Origin: Aquimonas voraii
Lineage (GTDB): Bacteria; Pseudomonadota; Gammaproteobacteria; Xanthomonadales; Xanthomonadaceae
Assembly (NCBI RefSeq): GCF_900101825.1
Contig: NZ_FNAG01000001.1
Coordinates: 558,001 to 622,000, forward strand
Length of the DNA: 64,000 bases
Direction: 5' to 3'
The position numbers and the translations under genes are program-made. The notes below the pieces were generated by a model. The model was not told the origin of the DNA. It searched no databases and saw only the letters and a list, made by a program, of their open reading frames with translations. Below are positions 42,996-52,191 of this stretch, piece after piece. Every line of letters begins with the position of its first letter. The stretch's first letter is position 1.

Positions 42996-43928
42996 ATGTC
43001 CATCCCCACCCTAGATATCCGCCGTTTCGACACCGACCGTGATGCCTTCGTCGCCGAGCTCGGCGCGGCCTATCGCGAGTGGGGGTTCTGCGGCATTCGC
43101 GGTCACGGCATCCCGCAGGCGCAGATCGACCGCGCCTATGACGTGTTCCAGCGTTTCTTCGCCCTGCCTGAAGCGGTGAAGAAGCAGTACCACGTGCCCG
43201 GCAGCGGCGGTGCCCGCGGCTACACGCCCTTCGGCATCGAGACCGCCAAGGGCGCCAAGCACTTCGACCTGAAGGAGTTCTGGCACGTCGGCCGCGAGAT
43301 TCCGCGCGACTCGAAGTACGCCGAGGTGATGCCGGCCAACCTCTGGCCCAGCGAAGTGCCCGAATTCAAGGAGGTCGCCTACGGCCTCTACACCACGCTC
43401 GACCAGCTCGGCTCGCGGGTGCTGTCGGCGCTGGCCCTGCATATCGATCTGCCGGCCGACTGGTTCGCCGACAAGACCAACTTCGGCAACTCGATCCTGC
43501 GGCCGATCCACTACCCGCCGATCACCGCCGACGACATCCCCAATGTGCGCGCCGGCGCGCATGAGGACATCAACCTGATCACCCTGCTGGTCGGTGCCTC
43601 TGCGGCCGGCCTCGAAGTGCTCTCGCGCAAGGGCGAGTGGGTGCCGTTCACCGCTGACGAGGACACCATCGTGGTCAACATCGGCGACATGCTGCAGCGT
43701 CTGACCAACCACGTGTATCCATCGACCACCCACCGGGTCACCAATCCGCCCGGCGAGGCCGCGCGCAAGCCGCGCTATTCCACGCCCTTTTTCCTGCACC
43801 CGAACCCGGATTTCCTCATCGAGACCTTGCCGCAGTGCATCTCGGCCGAGAACCCGAACCGCTACCCCGAGCCGATCAGCTCGCACGACTACCTGATGGA
43901 GCGGCTGCGCGAGATCAAGCTGGTCTGA
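42996..43928 (+). CDS. 2-oxoglutarate/Fe(II)-dependent oxygenase, isopenicillin N synthase-like
   Basis: 310 residues. An N-terminal non-haem dioxygenase domain (W-G-F-C-G-I-R-G-H-G-I) is followed by the catalytic barrel. The iron triad is visible as H-E-D in A-G-A-H-E-D-I-N-L-I-T-L-L and H in S-T-T-H-R-V, and the 2-oxoglutarate Arg in R-Y-S-T-P-F-F. It resembles bacterial flavanone-hydroxylase- or ethylene-forming-enzyme-like oxygenases of unknown substrate. The gene stands alone and no biosynthetic cluster surrounds it. Confidence 0.92.
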   Translation: MSIPTLDIRRFDTDRDAFVAELGAAYREWGFCGIRGHGIPQAQIDRAYDVFQRFFALPEAVKKQYHVPGSGGARGYTPFGIETAKGAKHFDLKEFWHVGREIPRDSKYAEVMPANLWPSEVPEFKEVAYGLYTTLDQLGSRVLSALALHIDLPADWFADKTNFGNSILRPIHYPPITADDIPNVRAGAHEDINLITLLVGASAAGLEVLSRKGEWVPFTADEDTIVVNIGDMLQRLTNHVYPSTTHRVTNPPGEAARKPRYSTPFFLHPNPDFLIETLPQCISAENPNRYPEPISSHDYLMERLREIKLV

Positions 43929-44021
43929 TCGCAGCGGCACTGCACGACCTGAGCGGGGCCCGGCGCATGCGTCGGGCCTCGTTCTTTATGGACGCGCGCA
44001 AGTCGCGCCCTGCTGTCTGCC

Positions 44022-44600
44022 TCAGCGGTCCATGCCGGCGAAGCCCATGAAGGCCAGGGCCATGAGGCCGGCGGTGATCAGGGCGATCGGTGCGCCGCGG
44101 AACGCGGCCGGGACGTCGGCAAGGGCCAGGCGCTGGCGAAGTTGGGCGAACAGCAGCAGGGCCAGAGCGAAGCCGAGGGCGGCGCCGAAGCCCTGCAGCA
44201 GGGCCTCCAGCAGCGAGTGCCGGGCCTGCACGTTGAGCAGGGCGACGCCCAGCACCGCGCAGTTGGTGGTGATCAGCGGCAGGTACAGGCCGAGCACGCG
44301 GTAGAGCAGGGGCGCGCGGGCGCGCATGAGCAGTTCGGTGAACTGCACCACCGCCGCGATCACCAGGATGAAGCCCAGCGTGCGCAGATGGGCGAGATCC
44401 AGCGGCTCCAGCAGCCAGGCTTGCAGCGCCCAGGCCAGTCCTGAGGACAGGGTCAGCACGAAGGCGGTGGCCAGCGACAGGCCGAGTGCCGAGTCCAGTC
44501 GCTGCGACACGCCCATGAAAGGACACAGCCCCAGGAACTTCGCCAGCACGAAGTTGTTGACGAGCGCGGCACCGAACAGCAGGAGGGCGAGATCCGACAT
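44022..44600 (-). CDS. rsxA: Rsx/Rnf electron transport complex subunit A, standing alone
   Basis: 192 residues with six transmembrane helices. Family motifs are [17 protein letters not shown] near residue 15 and [15 protein letters not shown] in the middle; their cysteines hold the membrane-embedded cluster in related NqrDE/RnfAE pairs. In the full RsxABCDGE complex it links NADH oxidation to ferredoxin or SoxR reduction and ion flow. Here no other rsx gene is present. The gene starts ten bases after the fbpC stop as the last gene of an iron-uptake operon. Confidence 0.93.
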   Translation of the reverse strand: MSDLALLLFGAALVNNFVLAKFLGLCPFMGVSQRLDSALGLSLATAFVLTLSSGLAWALQAWLLEPLDLAHLRTLGFILVIAAVVQFTELLMRARAPLLYRVLGLYLPLITTNCAVLGVALLNVQARHSLLEALLQGFGAALGFALALLLFAQLRQRLALADVPAAFRGAPIALITAGLMALAFMGFAGMDR

Positions 44601-44610
44601 GGCGCGCAGT

Positions 44611-45708
44611 CTAGTCGAGGCCGTCCGGGCGTCCCTTGTCTGCGCCTGCCAGCGGGGGATCGAGGGCGAAGGCGACCACGTGCTCGAGGTCCAAGCGGAT
44701 GCCGATGCGCTGGCCGATCGCATGGTCGTGGTGACTCGGCACCAGCGAGAGCAGGCGCTCGCCTGAGTCGAGCCTGAGGGTGTAGAGGAAATCGGCGCCG
44801 CGGAAGGCGCGGGCAACCACTTCGGCCTGCAGCGGGCTGGCATCGTCGTGGACCACATCATCCGGCCGCAGCAGCAGCTGAAGGCGCTGGCCCGGGGCGT
44901 GGCGGGATCGCGGCATGCGCGCTTCACCCAGGGGCGTCATGAGGCGCTGATCCTCCAGGCAGATCGCGCCCACAAACACCCCTTCCCCGATGAAGCGCGC
45001 CACGACCGGGTTGGCAGGCTGGTGGTAGAGCGCATAGGCGCTGTCCCACTGCTGCAGCGCGCCCTCGGCGACCACGCCGATGCGGTCGGCCATGGCGAAG
45101 GCCTCGACCTGCGAGTGGGTGATCAGCAGCGCGCCCACGCCTTCCGACTTGAGGGCGGCGCGCACGTCCAGAGCCAGGCGTTCGCGCAGGTCGGGGTCGA
45201 GGCTGGAGAAGGGTTCATCCAGCAGCACCAGCGAAGGCCGCGGCGCCAGCGCGCGGGCCAGCGCCACGCGCTGCTGCTGGCCGCCGGACAGTTCATGCGG
45301 ATAACGGGGCTCGAAGCCCGCCAGGCCGACCAAGGCCAGCATGCGCCGCGCGCGCGCCTCGGCCTCGCGGCGCGGCAGGCGGAACAGGCCGAACATCACG
45401 TTGCCGAGCGCGGTCAGATGCGGCAGCAGGGCGTGGTCCTGGAAGACCATGCCGATGTCGCGCCGCTCCGGCGGCAGCTGCGCGCCGGGGCCGCTCAAGA
45501 CACGGGGATCGGCGTCCGCCGCACGACTCTGGATGCGCCCGGCATACAGCGGCGCGAAGCCGGCGATGGCGCGCAGCAGACTGGTCTTGCCGGCCCCCGA
45601 CGGCCCGAGCAGGCAGCCGATTTCACCCGCTTCGATGGCGAGGTTCACGCCGGCCAGCACCGCGTGGCCGTCGTAGCCCACCGCACAGTCGATCAGTTCA
45701 AGTCGCAT
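44611..45708 (-). CDS. fbpC: Ferric iron ABC transporter ATPase (FbpC type)
   Basis: 365 residues. Walker A is G-P-S-G-A-G-K-T-S, the signature [15 protein letters not shown] and Walker [15 protein letters not shown]-terminal TOBE domain of about 120 residues follows, as in Fbp/Pot ATPases. It powers uptake of ferric iron from the periplasm. Its start overlaps fbpB by 11 bases. The frame up to the window's other ABC ATPase (10154) shows a quite different signature, so they are unrelated systems. Confidence 0.93.
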   Translation of the reverse strand: MRLELIDCAVGYDGHAVLAGVNLAIEAGEIGCLLGPSGAGKTSLLRAIAGFAPLYAGRIQSRAADADPRVLSGPGAQLPPERRDIGMVFQDHALLPHLTALGNVMFGLFRLPRREAEARARRMLALVGLAGFEPRYPHELSGGQQQRVALARALAPRPSLVLLDEPFSSLDPDLRERLALDVRAALKSEGVGALLITHSQVEAFAMADRIGVVAEGALQQWDSAYALYHQPANPVVARFIGEGVFVGAICLEDQRLMTPLGEARMPRSRHAPGQRLQLLLRPDDVVHDDASPLQAEVVARAFRGADFLYTLRLDSGERLLSLVPSHHDHAIGQRIGIRLDLEHVVAFALDPPLAGADKGRPDGLD

Positions 45709-47317
45709 CGCGGGCGCGCCTTGTCAGCAGAAGTACAGGGATCAGGCCGACCGCGACGATGCTGAGCGCCGGCAGCGCCGCGCGCCGCCATTCGCCTTCG
45801 TTGGTCAGCTCGAACACGCGGGTGGCCAGAGTGTTCCAGCCGAAGGGGCGCATCATCAGGGTGATCGGCATTTCCTTCATAACGTCGACAAACACCAGCA
45901 GGGCAGCCGTGGCCAGCCCGCCGCGCAGCAGCGGCCAGTGCACCTGCTGCAGCCGGCGCAGGCCGGTGACGCCCAGCAGCTGCGCGGCTTCCAGATGGCT
46001 TTCGCGCACGCGCAGCAGTGCGCCTGCGACCGGCGCATGTGCCACCGCGGTGAAGCGGACGCCGTAGGCGATCAACAGCAGGCCGAGACCGCCGGTGAGG
46101 GCCATGTCGATCTGCAGGCGATCCAGCAGCCAGCCGCTGGCGCGGGTCACCGGCACGTACAGGCCGATCGCCAGCAGCGCGCCCGGCAGGCCGTAGCCCA
46201 CCGTGCCGACGCGCAGCGCCAGGGTGCTCAGAAGGCCCGGCTGCTCGCGTGCCGCGAGCGCCAGCACGAGCGCAGCCACCACGGTCAGCGCCGCCGCCAT
46301 CGCCGACAGCAGCACACCGTTCCAGACGAACTCGACATAGCGCGCGTCAAGCTCATGCAGATGCGCGGAGGCGATCCAGCCGAGTCGCGTTACCGGCAGC
46401 ACGAAAGCCAGCGCGAACACCAGGGTGCAGAAGCCCGCGGCGAGCCAGCGCCAGCGCCCCAGCGGCAGGCGCGTGGCATTCACCGCGCCCAGCTGCACGA
46501 AGGACTGCCGGCGCCGCGAGTGCGCTTCCAGCAGCACGAGCGCGATCACCGCGAGCAGCATCACGGCGGCGATCTGCAGGGCGGTGTCGGTGGAGAACAT
46601 GGCGAACCAGGCGCTGTAGATCGCGCTGGTGAACGTGTCGTAGTTGAAGGCCGCGACGGTGCCGAAGTCGGCCAGGGTTTCCATCAGCACCAGCAGCACG
46701 CCGCCGGCGATGAACGGACGCGCCAGCGGCAGGGCCGCACGCAGAAAGGCGCGCCGAGGCGACATGCCCAGCGCGCGGGCCGCTTCGAGTGCACGTGCGC
46801 CCTGGCTGGCGAACGCGTCGCTGGCGACAAGATAGACATACGGAAACAGCGCCAGCGTCATCACCGCGATCACGCCACCGCGCGATCGGATCTCGGGAAG
46901 CGTCAGGCCGTGCTCGCGCAGCAGGGTGGCAAGAGCGCCGCTGTAGTCGAACAGACCGATGAACGCCACCGCGAACACATAGCCGGGCAGGGCCAGCGGC
47001 AGCACCAGCGCCCAGCGAAAGAAGCGCCGGCCGGGGAATTCGGTGAGCGCGATCAGCGCCGCCAGCGCGGTGCCGAGCAGGGCGCTGCCGAGGCCCACGC
47101 CGAGCAGCAGCCAGAACGTGTTGAGGCCGACCCGCGGCAGCGTGTGCTGCCACAGGTGGCCGAGCAGTTCCGGATTGGGGTTGAACAGCGCCGCCAGCGC
47201 AGCGACCAGCGGCACCGCACTGGGCAGGCAGAGCGCCAGCGCCAGCAGGCTGAGCCCGCCCAAGCGCCCGCGCCGCGTGGGCGGCGCGAACGGAATCGCA
47301 TCAGCGGTAGCCGACAC
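45698..47317 (-). CDS. fbpB: Ferric iron ABC transporter permease (FbpB type, fused halves)
   Basis: 539 residues, about 12 transmembrane helices in two homologous halves, each with a binding-protein-dependent permease loop (E-A-A-R-A-L-G-M-S near 190 and E-A-A-Q-L-L-G-V-T near 440). The fused form is usual for FbpB. Translation probably begins at a GTG that overlaps the end of fbpA by 17 bases. It forms the inner-membrane channel for iron delivered by FbpA. Confidence 0.93.
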   Translation of the reverse strand: MSATADAIPFAPPTRRGRLGGLSLLALALCLPSAVPLVAALAALFNPNPELLGHLWQHTLPRVGLNTFWLLLGVGLGSALLGTALAALIALTEFPGRRFFRWALVLPLALPGYVFAVAFIGLFDYSGALATLLREHGLTLPEIRSRGGVIAVMTLALFPYVYLVASDAFASQGARALEAARALGMSPRRAFLRAALPLARPFIAGGVLLVLMETLADFGTVAAFNYDTFTSAIYSAWFAMFSTDTALQIAAVMLLAVIALVLLEAHSRRRQSFVQLGAVNATRLPLGRWRWLAAGFCTLVFALAFVLPVTRLGWIASAHLHELDARYVEFVWNGVLLSAMAAALTVVAALVLALAAREQPGLLSTLALRVGTVGYGLPGALLAIGLYVPVTRASGWLLDRLQIDMALTGGLGLLLIAYGVRFTAVAHAPVAGALLRVRESHLEAAQLLGVTGLRRLQQVHWPLLRGGLATAALLVFVDVMKEMPITLMMRPFGWNTLATRVFELTNEGEWRRAALPALSIVAVGLIPVLLLTRRARDAT

Positions 47318-48317
47318 GATCCATCAGCTGGGTCGCCTGCACCTGCAGCGCGCCGGCGCGCGAGACATTGATCAGGTCCTGACGGAAGGGACCCCAGTCG
47401 GCGACGGCGGGATCGACCGCAACCGCCGGGTTGGCCGGGAACTCGAAGTTCACCGAGGCGAACTGGGCCTGTGCCTCACCCGCCGACAGCCACTCAAGGA
47501 AGGCCTGCGCGGCTTCCGGCCGTTTCGCGTGCGTGGTGACGCCGGCGCCGGACACGTTGACGTGCACGCCGCGCTGGCCTTCGCCCTGGTTGGGCCAGAA
47601 GATCGCCGCCGGCAGGGCCGGGTTGTCCCGCTTCAGCCGGCCGAAGTAGTAGGTGTTGGCGATGCCGACATCGCAGCGGCCGGCCGCCACCGCCTGGATG
47701 ACCTCGTCATCGCTGGCGAAGGGCTGCGCCGCCAGATTGGCGACCCAGCCGGCGACGATCGCCTCGGCACCCTCGGCGCCGTGGTTCTCGATCAGGGTCG
47801 CGACCAGGCTCTGGTTGTAGACCTTCTTCGAGGTGCGCAGGCAGAGCCGGCCCTTCCACTCGGCGTTGGCCAATGCCTCGTAGGTGCTGAGCTCGGAGGG
47901 CTGCACCTTGTCGGTGTTGTAGATGAGGGTACGGGCGCGCACCGACAGGCCGAACCAGCGGTTTTCCGGGTCCTGCAGATGGCCGGGGATGTTGCTCTCC
48001 AGCACCGGCGATTCGAGCTTGCGGAGCAGGCCGAGCTGGGCCGCCTGCCAGAGGTTGCCGGCGTCGACCGTCATGAAAACATCCGCTTCGGTGCGGGCCC
48101 CTTCGGCCTGCAGGCGGGCCATCAGCGGCGCTTCCTTGTCGGTCAGGAACTCGATTTCGACCCCGGTCTCGGCGGTGTAGCGGTCGAACAGCGGTTTGAT
48201 CAGCTGCTCGTTGCGCGCGGTGTAGACCACGAGATCGGCGGCCTCGACAGCCGGCGCGAGCGAAAGCGCGAGCCCGGCGAGGACGGGAGCGGCAAGGAGA
48301 GGAAGGCGGATGCGCAT
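47301..48317 (-). CDS. fbpA: Periplasmic ferric iron-binding protein (FbpA type)
   Basis: 338 residues with a signal peptide (1 to about 26, cleaved after V-E-A). It is a class C solute-binding protein opening with L-V-V-Y-T-A-R-N-E-Q-L. The tandem tyrosines of N-T-Y-Y-F-G-R-L correspond to the iron ligands of FbpA. It carries Fe(III) to FbpBC. The start was chosen for the signal sequence; the upstream frame overlaps the divergent nnr gene. A Fur-like site lies 24 bases upstream. It heads the fbpABC-rsxA operon. Confidence 0.93.
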   Translation of the reverse strand: MRIRLPLLAAPVLAGLALSLAPAVEAADLVVYTARNEQLIKPLFDRYTAETGVEIEFLTDKEAPLMARLQAEGARTEADVFMTVDAGNLWQAAQLGLLRKLESPVLESNIPGHLQDPENRWFGLSVRARTLIYNTDKVQPSELSTYEALANAEWKGRLCLRTSKKVYNQSLVATLIENHGAEGAEAIVAGWVANLAAQPFASDDEVIQAVAAGRCDVGIANTYYFGRLKRDNPALPAAIFWPNQGEGQRGVHVNVSGAGVTTHAKRPEAAQAFLEWLSAGEAQAQFASVNFEFPANPAVAVDPAVADWGPFRQDLINVSRAGALQVQATQLMDRVGYR

Positions 48318-48340
48318 GGGAGAACCTGGTCGATGAGGCC

Positions 48341-48363
48341 GGAAATGAGAATCGATGTTATCC
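48341..48363 (-). promoter_or_regulatory. Fur-like site upstream of fbpA
   Basis: AATGAGAATC followed by GATGTTATCC on the plus strand resembles Fur sites built from GATAAT-type hexamers. The first ten bases fit well, but the second half needs a two-base shift. It lies in the 99-base gap between fbpA and nnr. Weaker than the feoA site. Confidence 0.5.
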
Positions 48364-48416
48364 AGCCCGAGGTGTACGGTCCATGTGCCTGAAGCCGATG
48401 CGTACACTTGCGGCCC

Positions 48417-50000
48417 ATGAACGAGACCCCGAAGCATGCCAGCCGGCGTGCGGCCGCAGGAAGCCGGCTGCCGTCGCGCAGTGAGGCAGATTCCATCGAA
48501 CTGTTCGCCGAAGCGGCGGTGCGCGCGATCGACGCGCGCTTGATCGAGGCGCTCGACGGCGACGCCTATGCCCTGATGCAGCGTGCGGCCTGGTCTGCAC
48601 TGGATGCGCTCAAGCAGCGCTGGCCGCGGGCGCGCACCCTGGCGGTGGTCTGCGGACCGGGCAACAACGGCGGTGACGGCTGGGTGCTGGCGCGGCTGGC
48701 GGAGTCGGCGGGCTTTGATGCCTGGGTGGTGCACCTGCGCGCCGACGACCATCGCGGCAGCGAGGAGGCGCGTCGCGCGCGCTGCGATTGGCGCGGCCGC
48801 CGCGTGGCCTGGGAGGACGATCCCGAGCTGGCTGCGGAGAGCCTTGGCCTGGCGGATTTGGTGGTCGATGCCGTATTCGGTCTCGGCCTGACGCGCGCGC
48901 CCGCGGCGCCGCACGCCGATCTGATCGAGGCCATCAACCTGGCCCCAAGTCCCGTGCTGGCGCTCGATCTGCCCTCAGGCGTGGATGCCGACACGGGCGC
49001 GGTGCCCGGCGCGGCAGTGCGGGCCGATGTCAGCATCAGTTTCGTCGCGGCGAAGCCTGGGCTGTACACCGGCGCCGGCCGCGCGCTTTCGGGGGAGCGC
49101 CGGCTGGCTTCGCTGCTGCTCGAGGGCGTGGACCCGCCGGGCCCCAGCGCCCACTTCGAGCCGATGGCGATCGCGCTGGATGCGCGAGCACTGGCCGGGG
49201 CCCTGCCGCGCAGGCGCATGGATGCGCACAAGGGCGACAGCGGGCATGTGCTGGTGCTGGGCGGCACCAGCGGTATGGCAGGCGCGGCCCTGCTGTGCGC
49301 GCGCGCCGCGCTGCGCGCCGGAGCCGGGCTGGTCAGCATGGGAACGCGCGCAGCCCACGCCGCGGCCCTGGTCGCGGCGCAGCCGGAATGCATGGTCCGG
49401 GGCGTCGAAGCCGTGAGCGATCTGGATCCGCTGCTTGAGCGTTCAAGCGTGGTCGCGCTGGGACCCGGCCTGGGGCAGGGCGAGTGGGGCCGTGCGCTGT
49501 TTGGGCAGGTGCTCGCGGCGCATCGGCTCTGCGTGCTCGATGCCGACGCCCTCAACCTGCTGGCGCAGATGCCACGCGCCTGTCCGCACGCCGTGCTGAC
49601 TCCGCACCCCGGCGAGGCCGCGCGCCTGCTCGGTGTGAGCACCACGGAAGTTCAGCGCGACCGCTACACCGCGCTTGCACATCTGGTGCAGCGCTACGAA
49701 TGCCCGGTGGTGCTGAAGGGCGCAGGCAGCCTGGTCGGCGCGCCCGGCGAGGTGCCGCGGGTGATCGACGCCGGCAACCCGGGCATGGCGGTCGGCGGCA
49801 TGGGTGATCTTCTCGCTGGCGTGATCGCGGCCCTGATCGCGCAGGGGCTTGCTGCCTTCGATGCCGCCGTGCTGGGCGCGCTGGCGCATGCCGTGGCCGG
49901 CGATCTGGCCGCCGCCGAGGGCGAGCGCGGCCTGCTGCCTTCGGATCTGCTGCCCTTGATTCGACAGGTGCTCAATCGACCCGCGGAGTCTTCGCGATGA
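48417..50000 (+). CDS. nnr: Bifunctional NAD(P)H-hydrate epimerase and ADP-dependent dehydratase
   Basis: 527 residues. The N-terminal YjeF_N domain (epimerase) has V-V-C-G-P-G-N-N-G-G-D-G-W-V-L-A-R near residue 77. The C-terminal carbohydrate-kinase-like domain (dehydratase) has G-D-S-G-H-V-L-V-L-G-G and, near 460, N-P-G-M-A-V-G-G-M-G-D-L-L-A-G-V-I-A. Together they repair hydrated NAD(P)H. It starts at an ATG close after a TACACT -10-like word, so the mRNA leader may be very short. Its stop overlaps the tsaE start. Confidence 0.96.
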   Translation: MNETPKHASRRAAAGSRLPSRSEADSIELFAEAAVRAIDARLIEALDGDAYALMQRAAWSALDALKQRWPRARTLAVVCGPGNNGGDGWVLARLAESAGFDAWVVHLRADDHRGSEEARRARCDWRGRRVAWEDDPELAAESLGLADLVVDAVFGLGLTRAPAAPHADLIEAINLAPSPVLALDLPSGVDADTGAVPGAAVRADVSISFVAAKPGLYTGAGRALSGERRLASLLLEGVDPPGPSAHFEPMAIALDARALAGALPRRRMDAHKGDSGHVLVLGGTSGMAGAALLCARAALRAGAGLVSMGTRAAHAAALVAAQPECMVRGVEAVSDLDPLLERSSVVALGPGLGQGEWGRALFGQVLAAHRLCVLDADALNLLAQMPRACPHAVLTPHPGEAARLLGVSTTEVQRDRYTALAHLVQRYECPVVLKGAGSLVGAPGEVPRVIDAGNPGMAVGGMGDLLAGVIAALIAQGLAAFDAAVLGALAHAVAGDLAAAEGERGLLPSDLLPLIRQVLNRPAESSR

Positions 50001-50488
50001 GCGCCAGCGTATCCACGTCGACGGGCCGGCTCGTTCTCGATCTGCCGGATGAGGCAGCCAGTCAGCGTTTGGGCCAGCGGCTCGCCGCTACCCTGCCGGC
50101 GCGCGCAGTGGTGCACCTGCGGGGCGACCTCGGCGCCGGCAAGACCACTCTGGCCCGCGCCCTGCTGCGCGCGCTCGGCGTCGAGGGCGCCATCAAGAGC
50201 CCGACCTACACCCTGATCGAGCGCTACCCGGTCGAAGGCGGCGAAGTCGCGCATCTGGATCTGTACCGCATCGCCGATCCGGAGGAGCTGTCCTTCCTGG
50301 GCCTCGATGAGCTCGCCGACAGCGCGCGTCTGTGGCTGGTTGAGTGGCCCGATCGCGGTGCGGCCTTTCTGCCGGCCGCCGATCTGCGGATCGGGCTGGC
50401 CGTAGAGGGTGCGGGGCGCAGGGCCGAGCTGGAACCGCTGAGCCCGCAGGGTGCCCGCTGGTTGACCGCGCTCGCTGCACTAAAGTGA
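49997..50488 (+). CDS. tsaE: tRNA t6A biosynthesis ATPase
   Basis: 163 residues. The P-loop is G-D-L-G-A-G-K-T-T near residues 38-46, followed by the TsaE-typical I-K-S-P-T-Y-T-L-I-E-R-Y and H-L-D-L-Y-R-I. It hydrolyses ATP to cycle the TsaB-TsaD complex that adds threonylcarbamoyl to A37 of tRNAs. It overlaps nnr by four bases, the classic nnr-tsaE-amidase order of gammaproteobacteria. Confidence 0.96.
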   Translation: MSASVSTSTGRLVLDLPDEAASQRLGQRLAATLPARAVVHLRGDLGAGKTTLARALLRALGVEGAIKSPTYTLIERYPVEGGEVAHLDLYRIADPEELSFLGLDELADSARLWLVEWPDRGAAFLPAADLRIGLAVEGAGRRAELEPLSPQGARWLTALAALK

Positions 50489-50653
50489 AGAAATTCAGCA
50501 GCTTGTTCGAGATGCTGCAGCTGTCTGTGCGGGCTGGCTGGCGTTCCTGCCTGCACGGCAGTTGAACCCGAATCTAGAAAGGCGGCGCATCTGGCGGATT
50601 TCCAAGCATTTTTCAGCTTGCGCACAGGCGCTGCATCGGCTTGAATGTGCGCC

Positions 50654-51979
50654 ATGCTCAGGGGAAGCCTCCGCCTCGTACTGCTTGCGCTGCTCAGTCT
50701 GGTCGCGTTCGCGGCCGGGGCGGTCGAAGTGCGCGAGCTGCGCGTTGCGACGGGCGAGGAGCGCACCCGGCTGGTGCTGGATCTGTCCGACAGCGTGGAC
50801 TACAAGCTGTTTTCGCTGGACAACCCGCACCGCATCGTCATCGACCTGAAGTCGACCAGTCTTGGTCGCGGCGCGCGGGTGCCCGACTTCCAGCCTGGTC
50901 TGCTGCAGCGCCTGCGCACCGGCGTACAAAACGGTCGCGACCTCCGCGTCGTGCTGGATCTGCAGCGGGGCGTGCGTCCGCGCAGCTTCATCGAGCCGCC
51001 GGGCGACGGTCGCGGGCATCGGCTGGTGATCGATCTGCCCAACGGCGCGAGCGCCGTGGCCGAGGCGCCGGCGCGTACGGTGCAGACTGCTCTGCCCAGC
51101 AGCGATCGCGACATCGTCATCGCCATCGACGCCGGCCACGGCGGCCGTGATCCCGGTGCGATCGGCCCGGCGGGCACCTTCGAGAAGAACATCACGCTGG
51201 CGGTCGCGCGCGAGCTCGCCCGCCATGTGAACACCATGCGTGGCTACAAGGCCGTGCTGATCCGCGATTCCGACGTCTTCATCCCGCTGGAGCAGCGCTA
51301 CCGGCTGGCGCGCGAGGCGCAGGCGGACCTGTTCGTGTCGATCCACGCCGACGCCGCACCGCGCGCCAGCGCTGCCGGCTCCTCGGTGTATGTCCTGTCG
51401 ACCCGCGGCGCCACCAACGAGGCCGCGCGCTGGCTGGCCGATCGCGAAAACGCGGCTGACCTGGTCGGCGGCGTCAAGCTCGACGACAAGGACAACACAC
51501 TGGCCGCGGTGCTGCTCGACCTCGCGCAGAGCGCGACGATGAAAGCGTCCGAGGACGCCGCCAATCAGGTCTTGAACGCGCTGAAGCGGGTTGGCAAGGC
51601 GCACAAGCCTGCGGTGGAGCGCGCCAATTTCGTGGTGCTGCGCTCGCCCGATGTGCCCTCGATGCTGGTCGAGGCGGCCTTCATCAGCAACCCGGGCGAA
51701 GAGCGCAAGCTCAACGATGCCGGCTACCGTCGCCGCCTGTCGGCGGCAGTCGCCGACGGCATCCGCGACTTCTTCAGCCTGCAGCCGCCGCCCGGCACCT
51801 GGGTGGCGTCGAACACCACGGCGCGCGCGCGCGAGCACATCGTTGCCCGCGGTGAAACCCTGAGCGCGATCGCCGTGCGCCACGGCGTCAGCCTGGCCAG
51901 CCTGAGAGCGGCCAATGCCGGGCGTGTGCGCGGCGATGTGGTGCGGGTCGGCGACCGACTGCAGATTCCCGGCGCCTGA
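50654..51979 (+). CDS. amiC: N-acetylmuramoyl-L-alanine amidase with AMIN and LysM domains
   Basis: 441 residues from the ATG at 50654 (another ATG nine bases earlier adds three residues). A signal peptide at 1-24 is followed by an AMIN domain (about 25-125) for septal targeting. An Amidase_3 domain then follows, with zinc-binding D-A-G-H-G-G-R-D-P-G-A, S-I-H-A-D-A and V-E-A-A-F-I-S-N. A LysM repeat (H-I-V-A-R-G-E-T-L-S-A-I-A) closes the protein. It splits peptidoglycan in the periplasm at division. In many relatives mutL follows; here the next gene is a pirin. Confidence 0.95.
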   Translation: MLRGSLRLVLLALLSLVAFAAGAVEVRELRVATGEERTRLVLDLSDSVDYKLFSLDNPHRIVIDLKSTSLGRGARVPDFQPGLLQRLRTGVQNGRDLRVVLDLQRGVRPRSFIEPPGDGRGHRLVIDLPNGASAVAEAPARTVQTALPSSDRDIVIAIDAGHGGRDPGAIGPAGTFEKNITLAVARELARHVNTMRGYKAVLIRDSDVFIPLEQRYRLAREAQADLFVSIHADAAPRASAAGSSVYVLSTRGATNEAARWLADRENAADLVGGVKLDDKDNTLAAVLLDLAQSATMKASEDAANQVLNALKRVGKAHKPAVERANFVVLRSPDVPSMLVEAAFISNPGEERKLNDAGYRRRLSAAVADGIRDFFSLQPPPGTWVASNTTARAREHIVARGETLSAIAVRHGVSLASLRAANAGRVRGDVVRVGDRLQIPGA

Positions 51980-52191
51980 GGGTCTCCAGGCGCCGCTTCT
52001 CGGATCGGGTGCTTCTCAGAGGACGCTCTGATTCGTCATCCCCGCGCATCGTCGGCCCCGGCGTTGGCGGGGTCCAGTGTTCTTTCGACCGCCGCCCCTG
52101 TACCGACTCAGCGAATGCATGCAGTCCGGCGGTTGGCGGGATGGCGCCGGCATGGCAGTGTCCCGTCTTCTGCAGCCACCGAGGCCGACCC

